A DNA stretch of 64,000 nucleotides from Schizochytrium sp. TIO01 (lineage: Eukaryota > Sar > Bigyra > Thraustochytrida > Thraustochytriidae): positions 2,183,148 through 2,247,147 of the forward strand of contig SMSO01000014.1 in the NCBI GenBank assembly GCA_004764695.1, read 5' to 3'. This document shows, one piece after another, positions 51,521 to 61,968 of the stretch (the first letter of the stretch is position 1; each line of letters starts with the position of its first letter). The translations under genes were made by a program, and so were the position numbers. The notes under the pieces are model-generated. The model did not search any database, was not told where the DNA came from, and was given only the letters and a program-made list of their open reading frames with translations.

Positions 51521-52759
51521 CTAACCTCCCCAGCTTGATAACGAGGAGCTAGAAAGAGAAACGCCATCATCTCCATCTACTGCAGACTCGAGGGACTTTG
51601 GCTCCATGAGCTGCTGTACGGGAGTCGGGACAGGCAGCGATGTGAAAAGAGGATCCTGTGCGGCTGCTGCCGCCGAAAGGCGCTGCTCAGGATCAAAGAT
51701 CAACATTTTCTCCAAAAGTGTCACAATCTGAGATTTGATGTCATCCTCGTTTGCTGAATCATTGTCTTCAGCACCAAGGTTCAAGTTTTCCCGGCTGAAG
51801 AGCAATAACTTAAGACTTTGGGATTGGGCAGATGGCTTGAATGGAAAGAAAAAAGGCAAGTCCTTAACTGACGGCCAGTTCTCCTCCGTGGGAACGCCAA
51901 GTACAGAGAAGATCTTGCTTAATTGATCAATGTCTGATCTTCCCTCAAAGAGAACAGCTCGACGAAGCATTTCAGCGATCACGCAAGCTGCACTCCACAC
52001 GTCAACTTTTGTGGTGTAAGGATCGAGACCAAAAATTAATTCAGGTGGGCGATAATGTTGGGTAATGGTCTGGCGAGTCATCTTACCCTTTTCAACTTGC
52101 TGTTCTCTACTGCTACCCAAATCACAAAGCTTGATGTGACCGTCATACCCAACTAGAACATTGTTGGGCTTGATGTCCCGATGCAAGATGCCGTGTTCAT
52201 GGCAATGTGCTAGGCCTTTGAGAATTCCAAGAGAATAGCACTTTACCTCGGGCAAATTCAAAGTTACAGACTGATCTTTGATCACCGCTTCCAAGTCCCA
52301 TTTACACAGAGGCATAACCAAATGCATGCGTCCACCCTCTTCATAAACATCCAACAACTGGACCACATTTGGGTGAACGTTTAGCCTCCTGAGAGCCTCC
52401 ACCTCACGTTGAGCCAGCTTCCGAGCGCTATGACCAGGTCCACCGCGTCCTTCATCTTTCCGAATTTTCTTCACGGCAACATCTTGGCCAGCCTCAAGAC
52501 TTGCAATTGCAATATCATTGCTGCTGCTAGTGCGGCTGTCCTGAGCAGCTTGTGCGGAAGAATCTGCATCACATTGGCTTTGATCCGAACTTGCGCGCAC
52601 CTTGGCTCGAAAGACCTGAGCAAAAGTGCCTTGGCCAATTCTCTTGATCAGCTCGTACTCCATCGTATGGCCCTTAGCGCTGCCCGTTGAATCTCCTGGA
52701 GACGAAGACATTCTTAAAACGCAACGCGTATCTGCTGTCGGGAGCGCCTTTGTCTTCAT
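51521..52759 (-). CDS. CMGC serine/threonine kinase, CDK20/CCRK-like
   Basis: The protein is 412 aa with ATG at 52757-52759; an alternative ATG at 52711 removes 16 residues. The kinase domain spans ~35-372. The Gly-loop is IGQGTFAQV (41-49) and the Lys is in VAVKK (97). A ~40-residue Ser/Ala-rich insertion sits between strands 2 and 3. The catalytic loop is HRDIKPNN (194-201). The magnesium motif is DLG (213-215) instead of DFG. The activation segment ends YRPPE instead of the usual YRAPE. No PSTAIRE cyclin helix is seen. The late-lobe DIDQLSKIFSVLGVP, the WPSVKDLP block and a C-terminal LPVPTP segment resemble CDK20/CCRK, which activates MAK/ICK kinases and controls cilium length. A divergent CDK or CDK7-type kinase is the alternative. 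The tail is Ser-rich. Confidence 0.85.
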   Translation of the reverse strand: MKTKALPTADTRCVLRMSSSPGDSTGSAKGHTMEYELIKRIGQGTFAQVFRAKVRASSDQSQCDADSSAQAAQDSRTSSSNDIAIASLEAGQDVAVKKIRKDEGRGGPGHSARKLAQREVEALRRLNVHPNVVQLLDVYEEGGRMHLVMPLCKWDLEAVIKDQSVTLNLPEVKCYSLGILKGLAHCHEHGILHRDIKPNNVLVGYDGHIKLCDLGSSREQQVEKGKMTRQTITQHYRPPELIFGLDPYTTKVDVWSAACVIAEMLRRAVLFEGRSDIDQLSKIFSVLGVPTEENWPSVKDLPFFFPFKPSAQSQSLKLLLFSRENLNLGAEDNDSANEDDIKSQIVTLLEKMLIFDPEQRLSAAAAAQDPLFTSLPVPTPVQQLMEPKSLESAVDGDDGVSLSSSSLSSWGG

Positions 52760-54514
52760 GCAAAAGACCCGATTTTCTGGACCTTCACTTACGGTCCTTG
52801 TTCCTCATTTTCAGGCAGCTAAACAAACCCATCTCCTGTGGACAACCTGGGTAAAAAGGCGCATGAATGCTTTTTTAATTATACATTAAAATTAATTAAA
52901 ACAATAAAAAACACTACCAGTATACAAGACACAGAAAAGGAGCGGACATACGCCTGGGGCAATCCGGTCCGGTTGGCGGGAGTAGACTGTGTGGCGTTAT
53001 GCGCAACTTCGTGGCAAAGGATGTATTCGGATAGGCTTTGATGCGCTATACGTTATCCTGAGCAATGCTCCTGTCTCTGCCTTCGATGCAGACAGATATG
53101 GCACAGGTTTGGGGTGCTTTGGTTGAAGATTGCATCGCTCGCGATGTTTTCTGTTTTCTACTTTCTTCCATCATTCCCGTTTCTTCTTTCCAGGGTTCGA
53201 GTGGGTTTTAAAAGTTTTATTTATTAATTTGTATCAGGCTAGTATGATTCCTTTTTTAATTCTGGTTTTATGATTATTATGCAAAGTCTATTAGTATCGA
53301 TATAAATCAACTTGAAAATATAATTTGCCATCGTTTTCTTTCGTTTACTACATAGTACCTACCAACTGGCATTATAGTATCTCAAATCAAACCACTTCAA
53401 GAAAGAGTGTCTCCCTACTGAGCTTAACATCCGGTCAAGCCGACGTTCATTTGTCCTTTTCATCCTCAACTTCGTTTAATGCGAATTCATTATTGTGCAT
53501 TACCTAAGGTTTTTGCGGGTTGGAAAAATATTCTTTATTTTTTTTAATGAACAAAAAGAAATAAGGATGAAGCAAGTCGTATCGACGGTAAGGAAGCACA
53601 CCTCGAGACTTGCCCAAGCCTCGCGTATCATGACCAAGACGAACGTATCGACACCTTTCATGAACGTCAGTCAAGAACCCCTTGAAATCTAAACTCCCGA
53701 CTTGAAGCCTCTGCTTCTTTCAACGAATGATCCCCGGTGAATTGCCCGCTTTCTTTTCTTTAATTATATATGATAGTCATGGTTATCATTTTTAATTTAA
53801 AAAATAATAAAAAATAAAGACAAACTAATAAGTGTAGCTACCTGGTAGTTAGGTACATACTTCCTTATATTCCTTTCATTGCATTCTATTCCGTGCAGTG
53901 CCATTTTCTTTTTGTTTCAATTGATCAGAACAAAAAGTTCTGAGAAGAGCATGATGACAAGAACAAAAGATCGAATCGTCAATACGATCCTTGTTTGCAA
54001 AACCGTCTTCATATCAGCCTAAACCCTAGCACCTTGGTCAGTTTTTTAAATCTCTATTTAACATCTTCTGGGCCTTCGGGATGCAGATTGCGATCTCTTG
54101 GCCCTCAATCACCTTTCTTATCAAATAACTGCTCTTCAGAAGAGGAGTTGAATAAGTAAATCAATCAATCAATCAATCACACAAATAATCAAAACAAATA
54201 AGTGAATGCATGAATGAGTTCCGCACAAACAAATCAGCTCACGAAACAGATTACGAAACAGATCACGAACTAATTAAATTAATCCCTGTGTTGATGACCT
54301 CGAGGGCGCCCGAACCCATGCTTTTGCTGTCGCCAATGCTGCCCACTGGCGGGTGCACACAGCTGCCTTAAGTTCCTCCTGCCAAGGACCAAAGGCTATT
54401 TATTGAAGCTCCTCGAAGTTCGAAGTTTCAGGTTGGATGCGGCTGTTCTGAAGTCGAGGGTCCTCTCCTTTGTTAAATGCTACGTGCAAAGCCAGGCGTA
54501 CCTTCCCATATATC

Positions 54515-54597
54515 TATCAATCTATCTATCTATCTAATATTTAATTATTTATTTAATTATTTATTTAATTGTTTATTTAATTGTTTATTTATCATAT
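54515..54597. repeat. (CTAT)n and TTTAATTA/TTTAATTG minisatellite
   Basis: CTAT units are followed by about five 12-bp TTTAATTATTTA-like units. Confidence 0.85.
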
Positions 54598-55705
54598 ATC
54601 TATATACATATTTATTCATTTATATGCCTCTGTGGATCTCTAAACTTATGAATATATTCGCCCATTGGCATCATCTATCTATCCATCTGCTACTGGTCTC
54701 TGGAGCTGACGCCGACGGGCCTAAGCTCGAGGATCGCCGACGGCGTGTCGAAGGAGGGGCGGACGGGCATCGATCATGGGCTCGCTCTGTCGGATCTGAT
54801 TCTCAGGCGAAAGGAAACGGTAGGGAAAGACTTAGGTAGGCGGCAAGCAGGCAAGAGCTCCTCCATGTGCGGCCTGTCTTACCTCTACTAACGCCACTCT
54901 TCTTTCTTCTTCAGAGGCACTGCGAAAATAAAATATGATGAACTCAGGCGATGGATAATAAATAAACGAATGTTTTGTATTGTAACAGGATACCGTGATT
55001 TAAAAATAATAATAAATTTAATTTTAATTTTAAGATAATATTCTTTAATTTTAAAGTTTATTTTTTGCAAGATTAATTATTAATTAAAGTGGTGCTGTAT
55101 AATAGAAGCAGTATGTCTGAATAGAAGAATTAGTTAAGTGAGGAAGTGGGAAGAGGGAAGAGGGACAGAAACTAGGAGCTTAGGAGGATAGTGATGAGGA
55201 AGCAGCAGCGTCTGCAGATTGTCCTCGAGGCCGTTCACGAGAAGGACTGGAGTGTGTGAGTTTATGTATGCAGGCGTTTCTTGCGGCAGACCAAGGCGGT
55301 GAAGAACTGCGGAATCGTGAGGGTTTGGGGTGTCCATGCAAATGCTTATCTGCGCTGGAAGGTTTTTGTCACGTTCTTCCACCTCGACATGACTGACACC
55401 AAGAACTGCAGAAACGGAAGTAATGCGAGTCCAAAGCCAACAACTTGGAGCAGAGATCACACCACAGACCGACAAGGATCTGCTATTGGTGCAGTAAATA
55501 TCTTCAACTGCTTTCGGTAACAGCGAGATCACTCTCTGGTAAAGTATTTCGTAGCCAGGTACCGCTACATAGGTACCTACTTGTAGGTATGTATACACCA
55601 TCAGAAAATACATCGTTGCTTCTCTTTCTTTTTGCGGATCGGTATCTTACAGGCCAGAAGGTGACCAGCAGCAAAAACCTTACTACATTACCGTGGCACA
55701 AGCAA

Positions 55706-55735
55706 GCAAGCAAGTAAGCAAGCAAGCAAGTGAGC
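55706..55735. repeat. (AAGC)n microsatellite
   Basis: About seven AAGC units with AAGT variants. Confidence 0.85.
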
Positions 55736-56262
55736 ATCGAGTGGTCTGGTGCACTAGGACAGCTAGTTGACTTGGAGACCGCGGTGGCAGAATTTCGAAG
55801 CAATTGTGGATCTCGTTGGTCGGACATCGTTTGGAAAAGTATACGTAACATTCAAACATACATTTGATCTAGCGAAGGCTGTGTAGTTCTGACTTGCAAT
55901 AATAGAAAGTGGCACAACAGAAGCTGAGGTAATACTGGAAAAGACATTTAGGCGTATTCCTTCTCGCAGAACAGATCCTAATACGGACGCTGTGAGTTTT
56001 GATTGTTGTTTTCATCTATATTCAATTGGAAAGGAAGCTGCTTATTAATTAGCGCATCAACGGGATAGATATATAACTCTTCCTGCTTTCGATCTTAATT
56101 TGTCATTACATTTAAAGGGAAGGGGGCTTCTCTTGGTGTGTTGGACTAGAAATTAGTACGCTAGCGTTTGCGTTCATTGAATTGGGAATCGAAATTTCAA
56201 AGATATTGCGAGCCTTCTTATTCGAGTCTGCCGCCTTACCACACGGGCCTCCAAGGAAGCAC

Positions 56263-59233
56263 ATGCACGGTGGCGCAAAGGGATGGGATGAAGGCAGCTC
56301 TAGATATGCGAACGCAGAACAGCATCTACATCTTCTGAACACGACCCCGACGTATGAACAAAACCCAAAGGCAAACTTTTTACCCCAAGCGCCACCAACA
56401 AACTGGAGGAAGCAAAATAAAAACAAATCACAGCGTTTTGCTCAACAAAGTATCGATCGCACAGTCACCGCCACAGCTGCAGCTGCCAACACCACCACAA
56501 CAACATACAGAGGAGGAGGAGAAGGAGAAAATAGGAGTAAGAAATCAGCAGCTAACAATATTCAGGTCCCAGCTGCAGAGCCTAGAATGGCAGTTTTGCA
56601 AGATAGTACAGTCAGAAAACAGAATCTTTATGTCTTGGACGAAGATCTAGAAGTCGAGCATTCCAGTGTAAAACAATTCCTCGAAGACGATTCGCCTTTG
56701 TTTGATGCTGGTTTTACACCATCTAGCTTTCAGTATCGTTATCAACGCAACAATAAACGAGGTGGCCTGAAGAACTTGCGATGTTTTCCGCATTGTGCTG
56801 CAGAGCATAAAGAACGTGGGTTTTGTGGACGACCTGTTATTGTTAGCCTTTCAGGAAGCGCCAAAGCAAAGTACCTTCGCAAATCTGGTGATGCATCCCT
56901 AGACAACGGAACTGCGCACCAGCATGCAATTTTATGCTGGGCACAATTCCTCCCTGCAGGTGAGACCTTTGGCTTAAATATTGGAACACAGCTTCCTCTC
57001 AGTGCTATTCTGGCATTGGAGCGTACTCGCGAAAATCCTCTTCGACCATGGATGCGTGGCAGACGCTTGGAAAAATCGGATGTTGTTGCGCAGGCAACGT
57101 TGGATGGAAGCAAAGTTGAACCAAAACAGCTCGGCGCTGACGATTATTTTGGATTTAATATGGAAAATAAAGGATGGCACTACGGTTGGGCATCAAATAA
57201 GCACAGCTGTAATGCTGAGCACTGCTTGCATGTATTTATCTTCAAACTGGTTTCACCGGCAGCAACAGCGGTAGTTGACCCAGAATCGGTGCTGTTGCTA
57301 CAAGAACGTCTACAAAAAATAAGTTCCCCTTCAGTCCATACAAATACCAAAAGAAATGGCAAAGGGGAATTGCGGAATCAAAACAGTCCTGCTGACACAC
57401 CTGACAATAATAGCTCCAGCAATGGGGCACAGGCAACTACCACTGGTACTTCCAGTACCTCTAGCACACTGATAAATCCTACAAGTCAGCCTGTACTATA
57501 CACAAACATAATTAAGACTGAAGAATTGACAACATCTACTAATACCTCTAAGCGAACGCGCAGCCGTCACAATAGCACTTCCACGTCTATTTCGCCGATC
57601 ATAAGCATCTTGGAGGAGCTTGGTATCGATGGTACTACGGACATCTCAAATGTAGTGCTAGAGTGCGTTGCAAGTGCTCAGTCCCCACAATTTCAGTTGT
57701 TCTGTCGAAGGCGACGACGCTTCTCATTGGATCGAGCACCCCCCATGCCAGAACCTTCTCTACGACCTGTTAAACTTTCTCCCGAGTCAGCACTTACGGG
57801 CAGCAGGACACCAAGTGAAGTATCGCTTGTTGCAGCACAAAATCAATCTCCTGAAGAAAATAGTACAAACGAGACTCTTCGCTTCTCAGACCAAGGTGGC
57901 ACTAGTCCAAATCTTCTCCCTAGACAGCAAGTGAATGCCCACGCCGAATTAAAAAGCAGACAGCCAGGATATTCCCAGAACGTGAACGAGCAAATTTTCA
58001 GGCACTCAAGTTCAAGTGCACCATCCTATTCAGCCACACGTCACGCGCGAGACACGGAGAATCAGAACAAAAGTGAAGATTTTCGAAAACAGCTTCAGCA
58101 AATACCAGTAGCAAGTTTAGACAACTTGCGAAAGTTAGTAGGTCAGGAAATTGAAGAGCAAATTAGCCAACTTCAAATTCTGCATCAATTAGTTTTACAG
58201 AGTCCAGATATCCAAAGTCCTACACAAGCGCACAGGGCGTTGCAGGATCTTTCTAAAAGTGAAACTGGCAATCCAATGTGGGATCAACTTCATAAGTTGA
58301 GCGAAGATCAGCTTCGTCTGGTCCTTGCCCAATGCATTCTGAATGCAACAGCATCTTGGCCAGCGTCTAGCAATGCCTCTACAATGCCTACTGTTATAGC
58401 GCCTGGAGATAAACTCAACCAATTACGTCAGTCTACAGCAAACTCAAGTGTCACGGGATCATCTGCATTAGACGAAGCTGCCTTGCCTTCAGTGAGTTTG
58501 GGTGATCCAAAGCGAAAACGGGACGACACTAAATCACGTGCTCATGCCCAAGTGATGAAACAACAGCATGGTATTGAATCACCATCTACTTCTCAAAATC
58601 AACTTTACAGCGAACTACTTGCGCGTTTGCAGCAACCAGACCCGCTATCCTTGTTTTCGTCTTTACACGAAGCACCAGCAAGCCTTCTGCGTTTAACAGC
58701 AGCAGTTGGTGATGCAAGTGAAGTATTGTCCCGATGGACATCAATAAATCCTAGATCGTCCATCAGCAATTCTATTGAAGAGCCCCAATCTTTTACTTCC
58801 GCAAGGAGTCTGTCAGAAGGTGGCAACGATAGTCTTGGTTATGCTGTGCTTCAAGGGCTTCCTGGTGGTCAAGGAGCATCATCGAACAGTCACAGGGGGG
58901 CACAACAGTGTTCTTTGCGCAATATTGATAACTCTAAAACCTTGAATATCAACCAGACAGCACGTGGGGGGCTTGAAACTGGCGATGATGTTTTGAGAAA
59001 AACTAGCTTGGATGACAACAACGAAGATGATGAAAATTCCAGCAAGGATTCAACGTCTTCTCCTGTAAATAAACGTGTTCATCGGGGAACATTTGACGAG
59101 ACGGTTGAATCCTCAGGTTCGAACCAACCTGGTAGTGAGATGGACGGGGAGAATGACTCAAATTGGGACGATGGTAATGATAGGACCGCAGACCCGTCTT
59201 CAGATCTCTTGAGATTCGCCAATCAAGAAAAAA

Positions 59234-59268
<35 letters not shown>

Positions 59269-59313
59269 CCTATCGGCCTCTTACTTCGAATTAGTGGTCA
59301 AGTGCGACGATAA
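56263..59313 (+). CDS. Large Cys/His-rich, low-complexity protein of unknown function (putative nuclear regulator)
   Basis: The frame is open from a TTG at 56182. The first ATG is at 56263 in a weak context and a second at 56587 in a strong context (AGAATGG), so the product is 1016 or 908 aa. With the longer numbering, residues 1-108 are Asn/Thr/Gly-rich. A compact region at ~165-330 has regularly placed Cys and His: CFPHC, EHKERGFCGRP, HQHAILC, and later KHSCNAEHCLHVF. This looks like a zinc-binding or DNA-binding fold, but I cannot name a family. The rest is Ser/Thr/Gln-rich with one helical, Gln-rich stretch (~600-690) and KRTRSRH- and PKRKR-type basic patches that could be nuclear signals. 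The end is acidic with a run of 11 Asp followed by DPIGLLLRISG. This composition is common in transcriptional regulators; that role is inference. Confidence 0.8.
59234..59267. repeat. (GAT)n in coding sequence (poly-Asp)
   Basis: Eleven GAT codons in a row encode the poly-Asp tail of the preceding gene; a length-variable trinucleotide repeat. Confidence 0.95.
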
Positions 59314-59730
59314 CGCTGGTACCGCACCTTGTATTTCCCCGAAGTTACTGTGGTTTCATAAAAGAAAAGAAATATGACCAAGCTAGAATGAAGTAAGAGT
59401 GAAGCGCATCCACGGAGGAACAGAATTGACTAGAGATATAATATTATTATTCGAAAAAGATATTTGATGGGGAGGAGCAGATGTGTAGTACTACGCCTGA
59501 TGTTGTTGTGGTCCACCCTACTTGTTCTAAATAAAGCATGCGTTCTTATTTCATATATAATATATTACAGCTTGTGCATGCCAGGAAAGAAAAGTCTGCT
59601 TCAAGCGAAGAACTTGATTAAAGTTTGTATCGGGCAGATGATGTTTTACTTGTGTTCAAGAGGAATGCCTAAACTGCGCATTCATATTTGCGTTACATGT
59701 CCTTTCAATATATGCATCAGTGTAACCAAA
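59314..59730. other. Convergent intergenic spacer
   Basis: Short AT-rich spacer between two convergent 3' ends; no feature was recognised. Confidence 0.4.
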
Positions 59731-61080
59731 TTAGACTTGGCTTACGGTATTGATTGTTGGAAGTTCGATCCCGTGGTTAGCAGAGCTGGTCTTATTTCGC
59801 AACAATCTAGTATGATCCTCGAAGCCACTTGAATTAGCAGCGTAATGCGCAGCTCTCGACTGAGTAGTAAGAAGAAAGAGGCCGCCTGACGCCAAACAAA
59901 TGATCGAAGTAATGGCCATTCCAACGAAAGCAGGCCCGTATGACATTGGAGGTTGCTGGACAGCGATTACACCCACAGCATCAGTGTAAATATCTACATA
60001 TCGCATAGGAAGGAAGCCAGATCCATCCCGCAAATCCTTGTACCACGGAAAATTGACTGCAAGCGCAACAGAAGCAATAGCTAGCCCGCTTGCTATGACG
60101 GAAAATACACCAGCCGTGCGCATGGCCCACACTCCAGAAGATGGAGTTGCACAAGAAAAGCAGGTTGCTCCGAGAGCAGCAATGGTGGCACATGTAGAAC
60201 ACACCTGTATAATGATAACAGTTGCAGGCGTAGAGAAGTGTCCATCAACCTCGTCACAGAATCCATACCTTTCGGCCCAATCAGAATACATAGATCCTGA
60301 GTAATAGTCGCCACTTATAAGAATGGTCTTATTGGAGCAATAACCCTCAAAATCGGGCAATGTATTCCAGTAAGTCCATTGCCTGACAAAGGACTTGTTG
60401 TTTGCGAATCGCCCCGACAATGTCTGAGCAGCTACAGCGTAGCCTCCCGTGCTTGTCGTAATTTTAGAGTAAATTCCTACTTGTCCAATTTGCCAAATCC
60501 AATATGGGCTTATAGAGCCTGCGCAGCGATTGTACAATGATATCAGCAATAGAACACATCAACTAAATGGGTTAGCCAAACCGGATCACAGAAAAGCCTT
60601 CCGGTGCCAGACCAGGCGAAAGTGCTGAAGGTAACCTAGTTCGACAAATGGAGTAAATTTGCAAACTAGAGAAGCCAACATACGGTCAGGGAGAGTGAAT
60701 GTATTAGCAAACTTACAGAATAGTGCGGCCAAGAAGGCTAACAGTGTACAACAACCTCCACAACAGAGCGCCGGGTCTGTATCTTCGCCATCTCGCAGCC
60801 AAGCGTCAAGCTCTGCATCATCCCAGTCCTCATTTGAGTTTCTCCTTGTGCGACGGAGGGGCCTATGATCATCATGGTCGTGGTCGTGGTCATGATCCCG
60901 AAAGTCTGGCCTGTGAAGGGCGCTCGAAGCAGCTGATGCGAGAGTAATCTCTCCCTCTTCGCTATTCATTCCGCGATCTTGCATCAGGGTCACTCCATCA
61001 TGGGTTTTGTTCTCTTCATCAGCAAAATTTCTTCGTAGTGCCACTGCGGGCTTGATTGCCTCACTCAGCCGATCTCTCAT
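59731..61080 (-). CDS. Four-TM membrane protein, claudin/tetraspanin-like topology (two exons, 5' end uncertain)
   Basis: Exon 2 (59731-60518) and exon 1 (60717 upward) join in frame through a 198-bp intron, restoring the first membrane helix (LLAFLAALFC then SISPYWIW). From the first Met codon at 61080 the product is 383 aa. It has a charged N-terminal tail with a DHDHDHDHDD run, TM1 at ~108-128, and a large loop of ~110 residues with several Cys and an N-glycosylation site (NKT). TM2 (TVIIIQVCSTCATIAAL), TM3 (VFSVIASGLAIASVALAV) and TM4 (VGMAITSIICLASGGLFLL) follow, with a cytosolic tail. The layout resembles claudin/PMP22 or tetraspanins, but no CCG motif sits in the loop (CCGG is before TM1). 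The frame stays open upstream to 61368 without an ATG, so an earlier exon probably exists. The membrane topology is firm; the family is unknown. Confidence 0.7.
60519..60716 (-). other. Intron of the four-TM protein gene (198 bp)
   Basis: The donor is TTCT|GTAAGTTT and the acceptor is CGCTGCGCAG|GCTC. It is a phase-1 intron giving TGC (Cys). A GGCTAACCC branch-like sequence lies ~55 bp before the acceptor. Read-through of the first exon would end in the intron. Confidence 0.8.
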
Positions 61081-61737
61081 TTGCGCCAAACTGAGCAAGG
61101 GACCACCGTTCCTCCCCGTTAATATGAGTTCAAGTTTTCGCCGCAACTTCGTTCTGCAATTCCCAAGCAAATCAACAAATCGCAATTTGAAACTCAATAG
61201 TTCAACCAGTATTTGGCCGTCACAACCCGGTGCCGATCTGGCCCACCAGAAGTCCCAAGATCTACGCAAAGTCCCAAGTGCAAGGTCTTCAGCAGAGTTT
61301 GGCCTCGTGAGGTCCTTCTTTTTCGTAGTCTTGGTCTGCTTTACTAATCCAAGTGAGCTGTTCGCCACTCAGATCTTCGTCCGCACCTTCTTGCGCTCGT
61401 TTATCGAGCCCTGTCTTCACAGCCGAGTCTTGCCGCAACGCCTTCTCTCGCGGCGTCGCGGCGTCGGCGAGGAGTGGGGTTGTCGTCTCGTCTCACGCCG
61501 CCGACGGAGACGGTGAGGACGAAGACGAGGACGAGCCCGATGTGACTTTGTGCACTGCGAGCGGCGGTGCTCCACGCGCAAGCGATGAGCACGAGACCTT
61601 GCGGCGATAGGCGTCTGCCGAAGCGAGCGGGCTCGCCAGGCCCGAATTCGGCAGGTCGCGTGGCGTTTTCAGCCCGCGGCGGCTTGCTGTGCGCCGGCGG
61701 GAAGCTGCGAGAGGGAAAGAGGAGACGGTCAAATGCG

Positions 61738-61815
61738 ACGATTCATTCATTCATTCATTCATTCATTCATTCATTCATTCATTCATTCATTCATTCATTC
61801 ATTCATTCATTCATT
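61738..61815. repeat. (ATTC)n microsatellite
   Basis: About 19 uninterrupted ATTC units; they keep all plus frames open as Phe-Ile-His-Ser repeats. Confidence 0.97.
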
Positions 61816-61944
61816 GCGCACGAACACATTTCCAATGCATTCCACATTTCACAAATCGACGGGTGAGTTCTTTCGCTCGACTCCGGCTCCACTCCCGTCT
61901 CGCTGGTCCCTACGGGCCTTGGCTTGGGTTCCGTTGCTGCCGTG

Positions 61945-61968
61945 AGAGAGAGAGAGAGAGAGAGAGAA
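61945..61968. repeat. (GA)n dinucleotide repeat
   Basis: Eleven to twelve GA units. Confidence 0.95.

Larger units (their letters stand above)
52760..56262. other. 3.5-kb gene-free interval
   Basis: AT-rich with simple repeats: (AATC)n at about 54158-54179, CTAT then a TTTAATTA-type minisatellite at 54515-54597, and AAGC units at about 55706-55735. TAGGTACC-type motifs occur at 53353, 53850, 55557 and 55570. No convincing ORF was seen. Confidence 0.5.
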
